Shown here piece after piece: positions 1 through 8,891 of a stretch of DNA of 64,000 nucleotides (positions are counted from its first letter, which is position 1; each line of letters starts with the position of its first letter). The position numbers were made by a program, and so were the translations under genes. The stretch lies in assembly GCA_023423775.1 (NCBI GenBank), contig JAFAEZ010000023.1, positions 12,467-76,466 of the forward strand. Direction: 5' to 3'. A model generated the notes under the pieces. The model was given only the letters and a program-made list of their open reading frames with translations, ran no database searches and was not told where the DNA came from. The DNA is from Pseudomonadota bacterium (GTDB lineage: Bacteria > Pseudomonadota > Alphaproteobacteria > Sphingomonadales > Sphingomonadaceae).

Positions 1-504
1 GATCCCAGGCTGAAGGCCCGCGCCCTGCTCGCCCTCGAAGCCAAGAGAGGGAGCATCCGCAACGCCGACGTCATTGGCATCACCGATTTCTCCCGCCCCT
101 CGCGCGAAGCACGTTTCTATCTGCTCGACGTGCGCAGCGGCCGGATCACCAACCATCTCGTCGCGCATGGCCGCGGTTCGGACCCGACCCATCTCGGCTG
201 GCTGCAGAGCTTCTCCAACGAAGTCGGCTCCGAGGCCACGTCGCGCGGCTCCTACGTCACCAGCGAATATTATAACGGCAAATACGGTTACTCACTGCGC
301 CTCAAGGGCCTCGACCACAGCAACAACAATGCCGAGGCGCGCGCGATCGTGGTCCACAGCGCTTGGTATGCCGAGCCCAAGGTCGTCCAGGAATATGGCA
401 AGCTCGGCCGTAGCGAGGGCTGCTTCGCTTTGTCCGCCGCCAGCCACGCCGAAGTGCTTGCGCGCCTCGGCCCGGGCCGCCTGCTCTACGCCGACCGTGT
501 CTGA
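1..504 (+). CDS. Murein L,D-transpeptidase catalytic-domain protein, 5'-truncated by the window
   Basis: The frame is open from base 1 and ends at a TGA at 502-504, so the N-terminus, probably with a signal peptide, lies outside the window. The visible 167 residues match the YkuD_2-type murein L,D-transpeptidase family. A histidine in HSAWYA and the catalytic cysteine in GRSEGCFAL form the expected active-site pair. Such enzymes act on peptidoglycan stem peptides in the periplasm, making 3-3 cross-links or attaching proteins through a cysteine acyl-enzyme. The gene converges on a second, unrelated-looking L,D-transpeptidase at 569-1834. The family call is firm; the cellular role is inferred. 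Confidence 0.85.
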   Translation, partial: DPRLKARALLALEAKRGSIRNADVIGITDFSRPSREARFYLLDVRSGRITNHLVAHGRGSDPTHLGWLQSFSNEVGSEATSRGSYVTSEYYNGKYGYSLRLKGLDHSNNNAEARAIVVHSAWYAEPKVVQEYGKLGRSEGCFALSAASHAEVLARLGPGRLLYADRV

Positions 505-520
505 CCGGCAAAGCTGAACG

Positions 521-562
521 GAAAAAAGGCCCGGCTTCTCGATGGGGAAGCCGGGCCTTTTT
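521..562. terminator. Bidirectional rho-independent terminator between two L,D-transpeptidase genes
   Basis: A perfect 11-bp stem (528-538 with 547-557, GC-rich) has an 8-base loop. Six A's precede it (522-527) and five T's follow (558-562). On either strand the hairpin is therefore followed by a U-run. It lies between the stops of the two convergent genes and can end both transcripts. Confidence 0.9.
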
Positions 563-568
563 GTTGGC

Positions 569-1834
569 TCAGTTGCTGGCGGAGGCCAGCGCCGTGCCGT
601 TGCGATCGTTAAGCGCGACGACCACCTTGCCGTCGCGACCGTAGACATCCTTATATTCGAGGATGCCCTGGTTATCCTTGGCTGCCGCCGCGGTAAAATA
701 GGTGATGTAAACCGGCATCGGCGCGGCCGCGTTGGCCTGCACCGTCTTGCCCGAAGCGACCGTCGCGTCGATCTTCGCCCGGTCCCATTCGGGATTGTTG
801 AGCATGATCTCGGCGAAGCCGAGCGGATCCTCGGTGCGGATGCAGCCGTGGCTGAAGGCGCGCGCGTCGCGCTTGAACAAGGCCTTGGCCGGCGTGTCGT
901 GAAGGTAGATAGCGTAATTGTTCGGCATCACCACCTTCATCCGGCCGAGCGAGTTGGCCGGGCCCGGGGGCTGGCGATAGCGCACGCCGTTGCCGTTCTT
1001 GACCGCGACATAGCCCTTCTTGCCGCGGACTTCCGGAGCGATGCTCTGCGGCACTTCCCACCACGGATTGAGGATCACGCCGGTGACGGTCGCGCTGAGT
1101 TGCGGCGTCGCGGTCTTGGGCGCACCGACCACGGCGCGGCGGCGTGCGATGACATGGCCGTCCTCGACCAAGGCGACGGTGTAGGCCGGCACGTTGACGA
1201 TCAGATAGCGCTCACCGAGGTGGCGCGGTAGCCAGCGCCAGCGGTCGAGATTGACGCGCACCTTGTCGCGCGTCGCCTTGTCCTTGACGTTGGCGAGGAC
1301 CTGCTTGAGCTCGGTATATTGCGGGTGGGTCGGCAGCAGCGAATTGAGCGAATCGGCGACGGTGCCGTTGGCGACGGCGCGCTCCATCATCGCATATTGT
1401 TCGTTGCCGTTGAGGTCGGGGTCCACCATGTGCCAGTCGACGCGCGTGTCGCCGCGGGCGTGTCCGAGCGCGAGATCCGAAGAGAGACGCAAGAAGACGT
1501 CGGTCGCCACCCGGCTGAGGAGCGCCATGTCGGGACCGGTAAGCGCGGCGCGCAATTCAGCGTCGCTATAATCGGCCGGATCCAGGCCTTCCTCGCCGAC
1601 GCGCTCAACATAGACGAGCAGTTCCCGGGCGGCGGATTTGGTCCACTGGACCGCAGCGGCCTGGCTTTGGAGCGCGCGCAATGCCTTCTCCGATTCATCG
1701 ATCGGCGTCGCCGGAGCCTCTCCGGTAGCGATCTGCTCGGCGGTCGGCTTCTCGCCCTGCTGGAGCTGCGCCAAAGCCGGCGTCGCGCCGGCCGCGAGCA
1801 GGAGGGCGAGCGAAAGTTTGAAATTGCTGTGCAT
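569..1834 (-). CDS. L,D-transpeptidase family protein (YcbB/LdtD-like)
   Basis: This 421-residue protein starts at the ATG at 1834 with a clear Sec signal peptide (charged start, hydrophobic stretch, ATPALAQ cleavage site). A scaffold-like region fills the middle. The C-terminal YkuD catalytic domain carries SHGCIRTED, with His329 and catalytic Cys331. Proteins of this architecture make 3-3 (meso-DAP to meso-DAP) cross-links in peptidoglycan from the periplasm. The gene is monocistronic by layout: its 3' end meets the shared terminator and the upstream neighbour is about 190 bp away on the same strand. The family call is firm; the substrate is inferred. Confidence 0.88.
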   Translation of the reverse strand: MHSNFKLSLALLLAAGATPALAQLQQGEKPTAEQIATGEAPATPIDESEKALRALQSQAAAVQWTKSAARELLVYVERVGEEGLDPADYSDAELRAALTGPDMALLSRVATDVFLRLSSDLALGHARGDTRVDWHMVDPDLNGNEQYAMMERAVANGTVADSLNSLLPTHPQYTELKQVLANVKDKATRDKVRVNLDRWRWLPRHLGERYLIVNVPAYTVALVEDGHVIARRRAVVGAPKTATPQLSATVTGVILNPWWEVPQSIAPEVRGKKGYVAVKNGNGVRYRQPPGPANSLGRMKVVMPNNYAIYLHDTPAKALFKRDARAFSHGCIRTEDPLGFAEIMLNNPEWDRAKIDATVASGKTVQANAAAPMPVYITYFTAAAAKDNQGILEYKDVYGRDGKVVVALNDRNGTALASASN

Positions 1835-1975
1835 ATCGGTCCCTTTAGCGCAGCCCTTTGGCCCAAACCAGCTTTCCCCAAGCTGACTGAAATTGCCCTA
1901 CCCCGATCGGCGCACGGCGCACAAATTTGTCCCCGGGCGCAGATCGCGAAATCCACAACGCGGGAACCCGCCACG

Positions 1976-2003
1976 AAAAAAGGGCGGCCCGCGCGGACCG
2001 CCC
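1976..2003 (-). terminator. Probable terminator of the DUF4383 gene
   Basis: GGGCGG (1982-1987) pairs with CCGCCC (1998-2003), and inner bases can extend the stem. The six A's at 1976-1981 become a U-run directly after the hairpin on the minus strand. It lies about 20 bases past the stop at 2024. Confidence 0.7.
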
Positions 2004-2023
2004 CCTTCCGACTACACAAGGAG

Positions 2024-2443
2024 TTAGACGCCGCTGATCGGCGCCGTGCGGTGGACCCATCCGAAATAGGCCGCCACCGCGGCGAGCAGAGCGTGTAGCC
2101 AGATGTCGTTGCCATAGAGCGGCACCAGCCCGAACATGGTATTGAGACCGGGGATCAGGCCAAGCACGACCAGCACCGCATAGATGATCGCGACGGCGCG
2201 GGCATAGGCAACCGCGCCATTGAGGCTCTTATAGGTCAGCAAGCCCCAGATCCCGAACAGGATGTGGACAAGATTGTGCAGCAGGTTGACCGGGAACAGC
2301 CCGAGCAGATCGCCCCTGAAGGCATTTACGGCAAGATCAGGATGCCCAGGGCCATGGGCATGGACAAGTCCCGGGACGAATCCGAGGATTCCTACCAGAA
2401 GAAAAATTATGCCGAAAACAAGCGCAAAGGTACGGGTGTTCAT
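2024..2443 (-). CDS. DUF4383 domain-containing membrane protein
   Basis: A 139-residue protein with four predicted membrane spans matches the pattern of DUF4383 proteins: an N-terminal span, a conserved loop ending NLLHNLVHILFGIWGL, and two later spans. The family has no established function. The start at 2443 is backed by an AGGGAGG ribosome-binding site just upstream. It stands alone between the L,D-transpeptidase and the aldehyde dehydrogenase and has its own terminator at 1976-2003. Confidence 0.8.
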   Translation of the reverse strand: MNTRTFALVFGIIFLLVGILGFVPGLVHAHGPGHPDLAVNAFRGDLLGLFPVNLLHNLVHILFGIWGLLTYKSLNGAVAYARAVAIIYAVLVVLGLIPGLNTMFGLVPLYGNDIWLHALLAAVAAYFGWVHRTAPISGV

Positions 2444-2534
2444 GGATGCCTCCCTGTTGGCCTTTTTACGCGTTACTCGGTCCGCCGTCTTCTTACTCTA
2501 ATATCGCCGGCTCCACTACTGCCTCGCGTCAGCT

Positions 2535-4052
2535 TCAAGGCATCGCAAAGTTGATTCCCTGCGCCAGGAGAAGGTCGCGACTGTAATTGATCGTGTTGGT
2601 CGCGCGCCGCATATAGGCGCGCCACGCGTCCGACCCGCTTTCCCGGCCGCCGCCGGTCTCCTTCTCGCCGCCGAACGCACCGCCGATCTCGGCGCCCGAC
2701 GGACCGATATTGACGTTGACGATGCCGCAGTCCGAACCCGCCGCCGATAGGAAGAGCTCGGCCTCGCGCAGGTCGTTGGTGAAGATCGACGACGCCAGCC
2801 CCTGCGGCGCCGAATTATGCGCCGCGATCGCCTCTTCGAGCGCCGCGTAGCGCATGACGTAGAGGATCGGAGCGAAAGTCTCCGTGAGCGTGATCGGAGT
2901 CTGCGCGGGCATTTCGACGATCGCGGGGCGGACATAATAAGCGTCCGGCCATCGATCGCGCAGCAGCCGCTCGCCGCCCGCGATCTCGCCCCCTTGCTGC
3001 CGCGCCTGATCGAGCGCGCCCTGCATGGCCTCAAACGCGGCGGCGTCGATCAGCGGCCCGACCAAAGCGCCCTCCTGCAGGGGATTGCCGACTGCGACCT
3101 CGGCCCACACTTGCTTCAGCCGCGGCACGAGGACGTCGTAGATGTGCGCGTGCACGAACAAGCGGCGCAGCGTGGTACAGCGCTGTCCGGCCGTGCCGAC
3201 CGCCGCGAAGGTGATCCCGCGCTCGGCCAGAGCGAGGTCGGCACTGGGCGCGACGACCATGCCGTTATTGCCGCCAAGCTCGAGCAGGGTCCGGCCGAAG
3301 CGCGCCGCAACCCGCGGCGCAACCGCCCGGCCCATCCGGGTCGACCCGGTCGCCGACACCAGGGCAACGCGCGGATCGTCGACCAACGCCTCGCCTGTCT
3401 CGCGGCCACCCTGCACCACTTGGCTGAGATGCGCCGGCGCGTCGCCGAACCGCGCCATCGCCCGATCGAACAGAGCCTGCACCGCGACCGCGGCGAGCGG
3501 CGTCTTCTCGGACGGCTTCCACACCACCGCATCGCCGCAGACCAGGGCCAGGCAGGCATTCCATGCCCAGACCGCGACGGGGAAATTGAAGGCGGAGATC
3601 ACGCCGACTACGCCGAGCGGGTGCCAGGTCTCCATCATCCGGTGGCCCGGCCGCTCGGTGGCGATGGTGAGGCCATATAATTGGCGGGAAAGCCCGACGG
3701 CGAAGTCGCAAATGTCGATCATCTCCTGGACCTCTCCCAACCCCTCCTGGAGGATCTTGCCGGCCTCGAGGCTGACGAGCCGCCCGAGCGCATCCTTTTC
3801 GGCCCGCAGGACCTCGCCGAACAGGCGGACCAGCTCGCCCCGGCGCGGCGCGGGCACCGAGCGCCACTGGAGAAAGGCGTCATGCGCGCGGTCGATGGCG
3901 GTTGCGACCGCCGCGGCGTCCTGCGACGCGACACTGCCGATCACGGCGCCGTCGATCGGGGAGCGCGAATGCAGATCGCCGCCGTCCGCCGCCGGCATGC
4001 CCAATCGCTGCCACAGGGCGCGGATCTCGCCGCGGGAATCGAAATTATGCAT
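2535..4052 (-). CDS. Aldehyde dehydrogenase, ALDH7 type (L-piperidine-6-carboxylate / alpha-aminoadipate semialdehyde dehydrogenase)
   Basis: A full-length 505-residue NAD(P)-dependent aldehyde dehydrogenase. The general base Glu258 sits in LELGGNN and the catalytic Cys292 in GQRCTTLRR. These two motif versions, with the double Asn and the Cys-Thr-Thr, are typical of the ALDH7 (antiquitin/AmaB) branch. That branch oxidises alpha-aminoadipate semialdehyde in lysine catabolism; a wider aldehyde-detoxifying role is also known. The start overlaps the 3' end of the DUF72 gene by 8 bp, so the two are probably co-transcribed. No other lysine-catabolic gene is nearby, so the substrate is an inference. 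Confidence 0.82.
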   Translation of the reverse strand: MHNFDSRGEIRALWQRLGMPAADGGDLHSRSPIDGAVIGSVASQDAAAVATAIDRAHDAFLQWRSVPAPRRGELVRLFGEVLRAEKDALGRLVSLEAGKILQEGLGEVQEMIDICDFAVGLSRQLYGLTIATERPGHRMMETWHPLGVVGVISAFNFPVAVWAWNACLALVCGDAVVWKPSEKTPLAAVAVQALFDRAMARFGDAPAHLSQVVQGGRETGEALVDDPRVALVSATGSTRMGRAVAPRVAARFGRTLLELGGNNGMVVAPSADLALAERGITFAAVGTAGQRCTTLRRLFVHAHIYDVLVPRLKQVWAEVAVGNPLQEGALVGPLIDAAAFEAMQGALDQARQQGGEIAGGERLLRDRWPDAYYVRPAIVEMPAQTPITLTETFAPILYVMRYAALEEAIAAHNSAPQGLASSIFTNDLREAELFLSAAGSDCGIVNVNIGPSGAEIGGAFGGEKETGGGRESGSDAWRAYMRRATNTINYSRDLLLAQGINFAMP

Positions 4053-4857
4053 TATCGTCCTTCAAACGGGCGATCAGGGCGCGGGCCGCGGCCGGAGCTC
4101 GAACCTTGGCGCCGCTGATGACGAAGATGTAGGTATCGCGCGGCATGACCGGCGCCGGCGTTTCGGCAACATAGGGAAAGCCGGCCGGGCTTTCGCCGCG
4201 GGCCCAGGCTTGCGCAACCTCGGCCCAGCGGTCGAGCTCCGCTTCGGCATAGCCGGTCGCCTCCTCCTCGCGCGAGCGCTGCAGCCGCGCATAGACGAAA
4301 TCGCCCGAGACGTCGGCGATGCAGGGATAATCGTCGGCATCGGCGAAGACGATCGCGACCCCAGCCTTGCGCGCCATCGCGACGAAGCGGGGATCGCGGA
4401 AGCTTTCATGACGCGGCTCGACCGCGTGGCGCAGCCTCACCCCGTCCTGCGCGTGCGGCAGCAGATCGAGGAAGGCCTGGAAATCCTCGGGTTCGAACTG
4501 CTTGGTGCCCATGAACTGCCACAGGATCGGTCCGAGCCTGTCGCCGAGCTCGGTGAGCCCTTGGGCGCAGAATTTGGCGATCGCCTCGCCACCCTCGCCG
4601 AGCCGCTTGCGGTTGGTGCAGAAACGCGAAGCCTTGACGGCGAACTGGAAGCCGTCCGGCACCGTTTTCGCCCAGCGCGCGAATAGATCCTTGTTCTGCA
4701 ACCTGTAATAGGTCGCATTGATCTCGATCGCAGTCAGCGCGCGCGAGGCGAATTCGAGCTGGCGCGCCTTGGCCAGCCCTTCGGGATAGAAAGTGCCGCG
4801 CCAGGGATCGAAATCCCAGCCGCCAATGCCGACCCGGATTCGCTTTGCCTTCGCCAT
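4045..4857 (-). CDS. DUF72 domain-containing protein (YecE family)
   Basis: The protein begins MAKAKRIRVGIGGWDFDPWRG, the usual N-terminal block of YecE/DUF72 TIM-barrel proteins, and runs 270 residues. I chose the ATG at 4857 because GGGAGG lies just upstream; an ATG six codons earlier (4875) is possible. The biochemical role of the family is not established. Its 3' end overlaps the ALDH7 gene by 8 bp, suggesting translational coupling. Confidence 0.85.
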   Translation of the reverse strand: MAKAKRIRVGIGGWDFDPWRGTFYPEGLAKARQLEFASRALTAIEINATYYRLQNKDLFARWAKTVPDGFQFAVKASRFCTNRKRLGEGGEAIAKFCAQGLTELGDRLGPILWQFMGTKQFEPEDFQAFLDLLPHAQDGVRLRHAVEPRHESFRDPRFVAMARKAGVAIVFADADDYPCIADVSGDFVYARLQRSREEEATGYAEAELDRWAEVAQAWARGESPAGFPYVAETPAPVMPRDTYIFVISGAKVRAPAAARALIARLKDDNA

Positions 4858-4961
4858 CCCGTCCTCCCGCCGCATCGTGAGGCTGCCAGCTTGTCGCGCG
4901 CGCGGAAACCCCTAATTGGGAGGTAACAGAATAGAAAGCGACCGCGTGGCTTAGCCGCCTT

Positions 4962-5447
4962 ATGACCTCAACCGACGACCCGACCGACCGGCCGCATTCC
5001 GACGGCCCCGACCGGCCTGCCGGCGGCCTCGTGCCGCCGTCCGCAATCCGGGTGATGATCGTCGACGACGAGGAGATGATGCGCGCTTTGGTGCGCCGGA
5101 CGCTCGAGAAGATGGGCTTCAGCCAGATCTATGCCGCGCGGGACGGGGCGGAGGCGCTGCCGCTGGCGCAGTCGCAGCGGCCCGATCTGATCATCGCCGA
5201 CTACGACATGCCCAAGATGCACGGGCTGCAGTTCCTGAAGGCGGTGCGCCAGGATGCCGCGCTCGACAAGACCGGCTTCATCATGCTCAGCGGCGCCGCC
5301 AACGAAGCGGTGGTCGACAAGGCCGACGAACTCGGCGTCAACAGCTTCATCCTCAAGCCCTTCTTCCCCGAGGATTTGAAGCGGCGGATGGAGACCTTGT
5401 TCCGCGAGCTCACCGGATCGGACATCGACTGGACGGCCGCGGCCTGA
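4962..5447 (+). CDS. Single-domain response regulator (CheY-like receiver)
   Basis: A 161-residue protein with a proline-rich N-terminal tail of about 28 residues and one receiver domain. The acidic pocket is Asp35/Asp36, the predicted phosphoacceptor is Asp80 (IIADYDMP), with Ser110 in MLSGA and Lys132 in FILKPF, all as expected for an active receiver. There is no output domain, so it probably acts by protein contact. No kinase gene is adjacent and its partner cannot be named. It is transcribed away from the DUF72/ALDH operon. Confidence 0.85.
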   Translation: MTSTDDPTDRPHSDGPDRPAGGLVPPSAIRVMIVDDEEMMRALVRRTLEKMGFSQIYAARDGAEALPLAQSQRPDLIIADYDMPKMHGLQFLKAVRQDAALDKTGFIMLSGAANEAVVDKADELGVNSFILKPFFPEDLKRRMETLFRELTGSDIDWTAAA

Positions 5448-5474
5448 TCGCCGCGCCGCCCCCAATGCCTGCTC

Positions 5475-5825
5475 TTATCCGGCCCTGGCCGCGGTGACGA
5501 TGATCTCGACCTTGTAGTCGGGCGTCGCGAGCCGCGCTTCGCCGGTGGCGCGGGCGGGCGCCGGGGCGTCGGCGATCCACGCGTCCCACACCGCATTCAT
5601 CTCGGCGAAGTCGGCCATGTCCGCGAGCCAGATCGTGGCATGGAGCAGGTGATGCTTGTCGCTGCCGACGCGAGCCAGCAGCGCCTCGATGTCGGCGAGC
5701 ACCGCCTTGGTCTGCGCGGTCACGCTCTCGCCCGGCGCGCCGACCTGCCCGGCCAGATAGATGGTGTCGCCATGGACGACGGCCTGGCTCATGCGGCGGC
5801 CCTGGTCGATGCGGGTGATCGTCAT
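5475..5825 (-). CDS. RidA family protein
   Basis: A 116-residue RidA/YjgF-type protein with YLAGQVG near the N-terminus and the closing block PDYKVEIIVTAA. RidA proteins hydrolyse reactive enamine/imine intermediates to ketones and ammonia. Here the gene is last in the alr-dadA-ridA operon, 17 bp after dadA. That fits removal of 2-iminopropionate formed when D-alanine is oxidised. Family members often sit beside D-amino-acid dehydrogenase genes. The arginine that binds substrate carboxylates is probably the one in APARATGEARL. Confidence 0.85.
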   Translation of the reverse strand: MTITRIDQGRRMSQAVVHGDTIYLAGQVGAPGESVTAQTKAVLADIEALLARVGSDKHHLLHATIWLADMADFAEMNAVWDAWIADAPAPARATGEARLATPDYKVEIIVTAARAG

Positions 5826-5842
5826 TTCAACTCTCCTGAGGC

Positions 5843-7093
5843 TCAGTAACGCTGGATCGAAAGATCGTCGGTGCGGATCGCCGGCGTGCGCCCGGCGATG
5901 ATGTCGGCGATGACATGGCCGGATCCGCAGGCCATCGTCCAGCCGAGCGTGCCGTGGCCGGTGTTGAGGAAGAGATTGGCATATCGGGTGGGCCCGATCA
6001 CCGGCGTGCTGTCCGGGGTCATCGGCCGTAGGCCCGACCAGAAGCTCGCCCCGGCATCGCCGCCCGAGCCGGGGAAGAGCGACCGCGCCGAATGTTCGAG
6101 CGTCGCCTGGCGTGCCGGCCGCAGGACATTGTTGTAGCCCGAAATCTCGGCCATGCCGCCGACCCGGATGCGGTCGCCCAGCCGGGTGATCGCGACCTTG
6201 TAGCTCTCGTCGAGCACGGTCGATACCGGCGCGCGCGCCTCGTCGACGATCGGCATCGTGATCGAATAGCCCTTCACCGGATAGACAGGAAGCCGGATGC
6301 CCAGCGGCGCGACCAGCAACGGCGAATAGCTGCCCATCGCCACCAAATAGGCGTCGCCCTTGAGGTCGCCGGCGTCGGTCTCGACATGGCTGATCGCCCC
6401 CCCAGACTTGACCAATCGCCGGATCGCTGTGCCGAAGCGGAATTCGACACCGCGCGCCGCCGCCATCTCGGCGAGCTGGTTGGTGAATTTGAAGCAGTCG
6501 CCGGTCTCGTCGAGCGGCAGCCGCAGCCCGCCGACGAACGGCACGTCGCTATAGGCAAGGCCCGGCTCGGCGGCGATGCAGCCGGCCCGGTCGAGCAATT
6601 CGAACGGCACGCCGTCGGCGCGCAGCACTTCCATGTCGGCATCGGCGGCGTCGAGCTGCGCCTGCTTGCGGAACAATTGCAGCGTGCCCTGCGCGCGCTC
6701 GTCATAGGCGATGCCGGTCTCGGCGCGCAGCGCGATCAGCTGGTCGCGGCTGAATTCGGCAAGCCGGACCATCCGCTCCTTGTTGGTGCGATAGGCATTC
6801 GCCGTGCAGTTCATCAGCATCGCCGTCAGCCAGCGCACCATCGCCATATCGAGCTGGGGCCGGATGATCAGCGGCGCATGCTTCATCATCAGCCAGCGCA
6901 CCGCCTTGGCCGGGATGTTGGGGGCCGCCCAGGGCGAAGCGTAACCGGGCGAGATCTCGCCGGCATTGGCGAAGCTGGTCTCCATCGCGGGCCCGCTCTG
7001 GCGGTCGACGATGACGACCTCGTGCCCCGCCTGGGCCAGATACCAGGCCGAGGCGACGCCGACGACGCCGCCGCCCAAGATGATGATACGCAT
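5843..7093 (-). CDS. dadA: D-amino acid dehydrogenase small subunit (DadA)
   Basis: A 416-residue FAD enzyme of the DAO family. The N-terminal dinucleotide-binding motif [17 protein letters not shown] (residues 3-19) and the C-terminal FAD block containing [14 protein letters not shown] are intact. DadA oxidises D-alanine and other D-amino acids at the inner membrane, passing electrons to the respiratory chain and giving pyruvate and ammonia. It starts 5 bp after the alanine racemase stop, so the two genes are tightly coupled. Together they let L-alanine be racemised and then oxidised. Confidence 0.92.
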   Translation of the reverse strand: MRIIILGGGVVGVASAWYLAQAGHEVVIVDRQSGPAMETSFANAGEISPGYASPWAAPNIPAKAVRWLMMKHAPLIIRPQLDMAMVRWLTAMLMNCTANAYRTNKERMVRLAEFSRDQLIALRAETGIAYDERAQGTLQLFRKQAQLDAADADMEVLRADGVPFELLDRAGCIAAEPGLAYSDVPFVGGLRLPLDETGDCFKFTNQLAEMAAARGVEFRFGTAIRRLVKSGGAISHVETDAGDLKGDAYLVAMGSYSPLLVAPLGIRLPVYPVKGYSITMPIVDEARAPVSTVLDESYKVAITRLGDRIRVGGMAEISGYNNVLRPARQATLEHSARSLFPGSGGDAGASFWSGLRPMTPDSTPVIGPTRYANLFLNTGHGTLGWTMACGSGHVIADIIAGRTPAIRTDDLSIQRY

Positions 7094-7098
7094 TGCTT

Positions 7099-8226
7099 TC
7101 AGTCCCCATCCGGCGCTGCGGCGCCGCCATCATTGTAGACGCGCGCATAGCGGGCACCGAGGCGCGTCAAGATTTCATAGTCGATCGTGCCGGCGTCGCG
7201 CGCGACATCCTCGAGCGTCTGGTGCGGCCCGATCAGCTCGACCGGAGCGCCGGGATAGAGATGCTCGGCGGGTACGTCGGTGACGTCGATCGTCATACTG
7301 TCCATCGACACACGGCCGACGACCGACACGCGGACCCCGCCGACGAACGCCGAGCCCTTATTGGCGAGATGCCAGGGCCAACCATCGGCATAGCCGACCG
7401 CCAGTGTCGCCAGCCGCGTCTCGCGCGGCGCGGTGAAGGTGAGGCCATAGCCGACGCCGGTCCCCGCCGCGACGGCGCGGAGCTGGACGATCCGCGCCTC
7501 GAGGCGCACAACCGGGCGCATCGGATTGACCCGATCCGCAAACGGCGCGCCGCCGTACAGCGCGATGCCCGGCCGGATCAGATCGAAATGGCCGCGGCCC
7601 GCGGCGAGCGCGCCGGCCGAATTGTCGAGCGCCCGCGGCACGCCCGGAAAGGCGGCGCAGATGCGCTCGAAGGCGGCGACCTGCAGGGCGTTCGCTTCGT
7701 GGCCGGGCGCGTCCGCGCAGGCAAGATGGCTCATGACAAAGCGCAACTCGATGCCTTCACGCAGGGTCGGCTCGGCGATCAGCCGCTCCAACTCGTCGGC
7801 CGGCAGGCCGAGCCGCGACATGCCGGTGTCGACCTGCAGCACGGCTGGAAGCGCCTGCCCCGCGGCGCGCCCGAGCGCAGCCCAGCGTTCGAGCTGGTCG
7901 AGCGAGTTCAGCACCGGGATCGCCCCAATCGCCGCACAGGCCGCTTCGGCGCCGGGCATCAGGCCGTTCAAGACATAGAGGGCGGCGCCGGCGGGCACTT
8001 CACGCTCCAGCGCGACGGCCTCGGACAGATGCGCGACAAAGAAATGCTTGCACCCCGCGGCGGCCAGGGCACGCACGACCGGGACCGCGCCGAGCCCATA
8101 GGCGTCGGCCTTGACCACGGCGGCGGCAACCGCGGGCGCGGCGCTGGCCCCGATCGCGCGCCAGTTCGCGACCAGCGCTTCGAGGTCGATATGTAGGATC
8201 GCTCCTGCTTGAACCGCATCGACCAT
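7099..8226 (-). CDS. alr: Alanine racemase, catabolic (DadX-type)
   Basis: A 375-residue PLP enzyme from the ATG at 8226. The cofactor lysine is Lys39 in [10 protein letters not shown] and the second catalytic residue, a tyrosine, lies in VGYGLTF. An upstream in-frame start at 8286 would add 20 residues that do not resemble the family, so I reject it. As first gene of alr-dadA-ridA, divergent from an Lrp-type regulator, it fits the catabolic (DadX) role, though I see no other alr here and it may also supply D-alanine for peptidoglycan. Confidence 0.92.
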   Translation of the reverse strand: MVDAVQAGAILHIDLEALVANWRAIGASAAPAVAAAVVKADAYGLGAVPVVRALAAAGCKHFFVAHLSEAVALEREVPAGAALYVLNGLMPGAEAACAAIGAIPVLNSLDQLERWAALGRAAGQALPAVLQVDTGMSRLGLPADELERLIAEPTLREGIELRFVMSHLACADAPGHEANALQVAAFERICAAFPGVPRALDNSAGALAAGRGHFDLIRPGIALYGGAPFADRVNPMRPVVRLEARIVQLRAVAAGTGVGYGLTFTAPRETRLATLAVGYADGWPWHLANKGSAFVGGVRVSVVGRVSMDSMTIDVTDVPAEHLYPGAPVELIGPHQTLEDVARDAGTIDYEILTRLGARYARVYNDGGAAAPDGD

Positions 8227-8278
8227 GGCTGACCCCCGGAATTGCGCCAACATAGTGAGACATGCGTCGAACGGGCGA

Positions 8279-8289
8279 CGAATCATTCG
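8279..8289. promoter_or_regulatory. Candidate operator for the divergent Lrp-type regulator
   Basis: CGAATCATTCG is a perfect 5-1-5 inverted repeat in the 125-bp region between alr and the lrp-like gene. Local regulators of this family usually bind such divergent regions. The assignment rests only on symmetry and position. Confidence 0.35.
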
Positions 8290-8351
8290 AACGGTCTTGC
8301 CAATTCGGCGGCCGGACGCTTAGCCGATACGGCGACACGGGAGAATATTCG

Positions 8352-8810
8352 ATGAGCCTAGACTCGAAGGACCGCGCCATATTGCGGCTGATGCGGGTCA
8401 ACGCCCGGCTGACCCATGCCCAGATCGGCGAGGAGGTCGGCCTCTCTCCTTCCGCCTGCCATCGCCGCATCAAGCAGCTCGAAGCCGAAGGCTATATCGG
8501 CGGCTACACGATCGTTCCCGGCCGCAACGACGGCGGCGAGGCGCGGGTCAACATGATCATTCAGGTCACGCTCGAGCGCCAGACCGAGGAATATCTGACC
8601 CGCTTCGAACGCGCCGTGCGCAAATGCCCCGAAGTGAAGGAATGTTTCCTGGTCTCGGGCTCGTTCGATTACTGGTTGCGCGTCGAGGTGGAAAGCGCGG
8701 TCCATTACGAGACGATCCACGGCGACGTCCTCTCCCGCCTCCCCGGCGTGACCCGAATCAATTCGAGCCTCGCCATGCGCGATGCGCTCGGCCAGCGGCG
8801 CGAGGAATGA
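8352..8810 (+). CDS. Lrp/AsnC family transcriptional regulator
   Basis: A 152-residue regulator from the ATG at 8352 (MSLDSKDRAILRLM). An N-terminal helix-turn-helix (residues 5-50, with IGEEVGLSPSACHRRIKQLE) is followed by an AsnC-type ligand-binding domain containing KECFLVSGSFDYWLRV. It is transcribed divergently from alr-dadA-ridA, the usual arrangement for a DadR/Lrp-type activator that senses alanine. A start 30 codons upstream is open but would reach into the regulatory region and lacks family similarity. Confidence 0.9.
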   Translation: MSLDSKDRAILRLMRVNARLTHAQIGEEVGLSPSACHRRIKQLEAEGYIGGYTIVPGRNDGGEARVNMIIQVTLERQTEEYLTRFERAVRKCPEVKECFLVSGSFDYWLRVEVESAVHYETIHGDVLSRLPGVTRINSSLAMRDALGQRREE

Positions 8811-8891
8811 TCGCACGCGTGCAGCCAATGCCGAAGTCCGGGGTTTTGCCGGCATAGGACGAAATTCCTTCTGGCCGAGGGATAAGATCGC

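Noticed and set aside
3142..4686. 514-codon plus-strand frame opposite ALDH7 and DUF72
   Set aside because: Antisense shadow; both minus-strand genes have intact active-site or family motifs.
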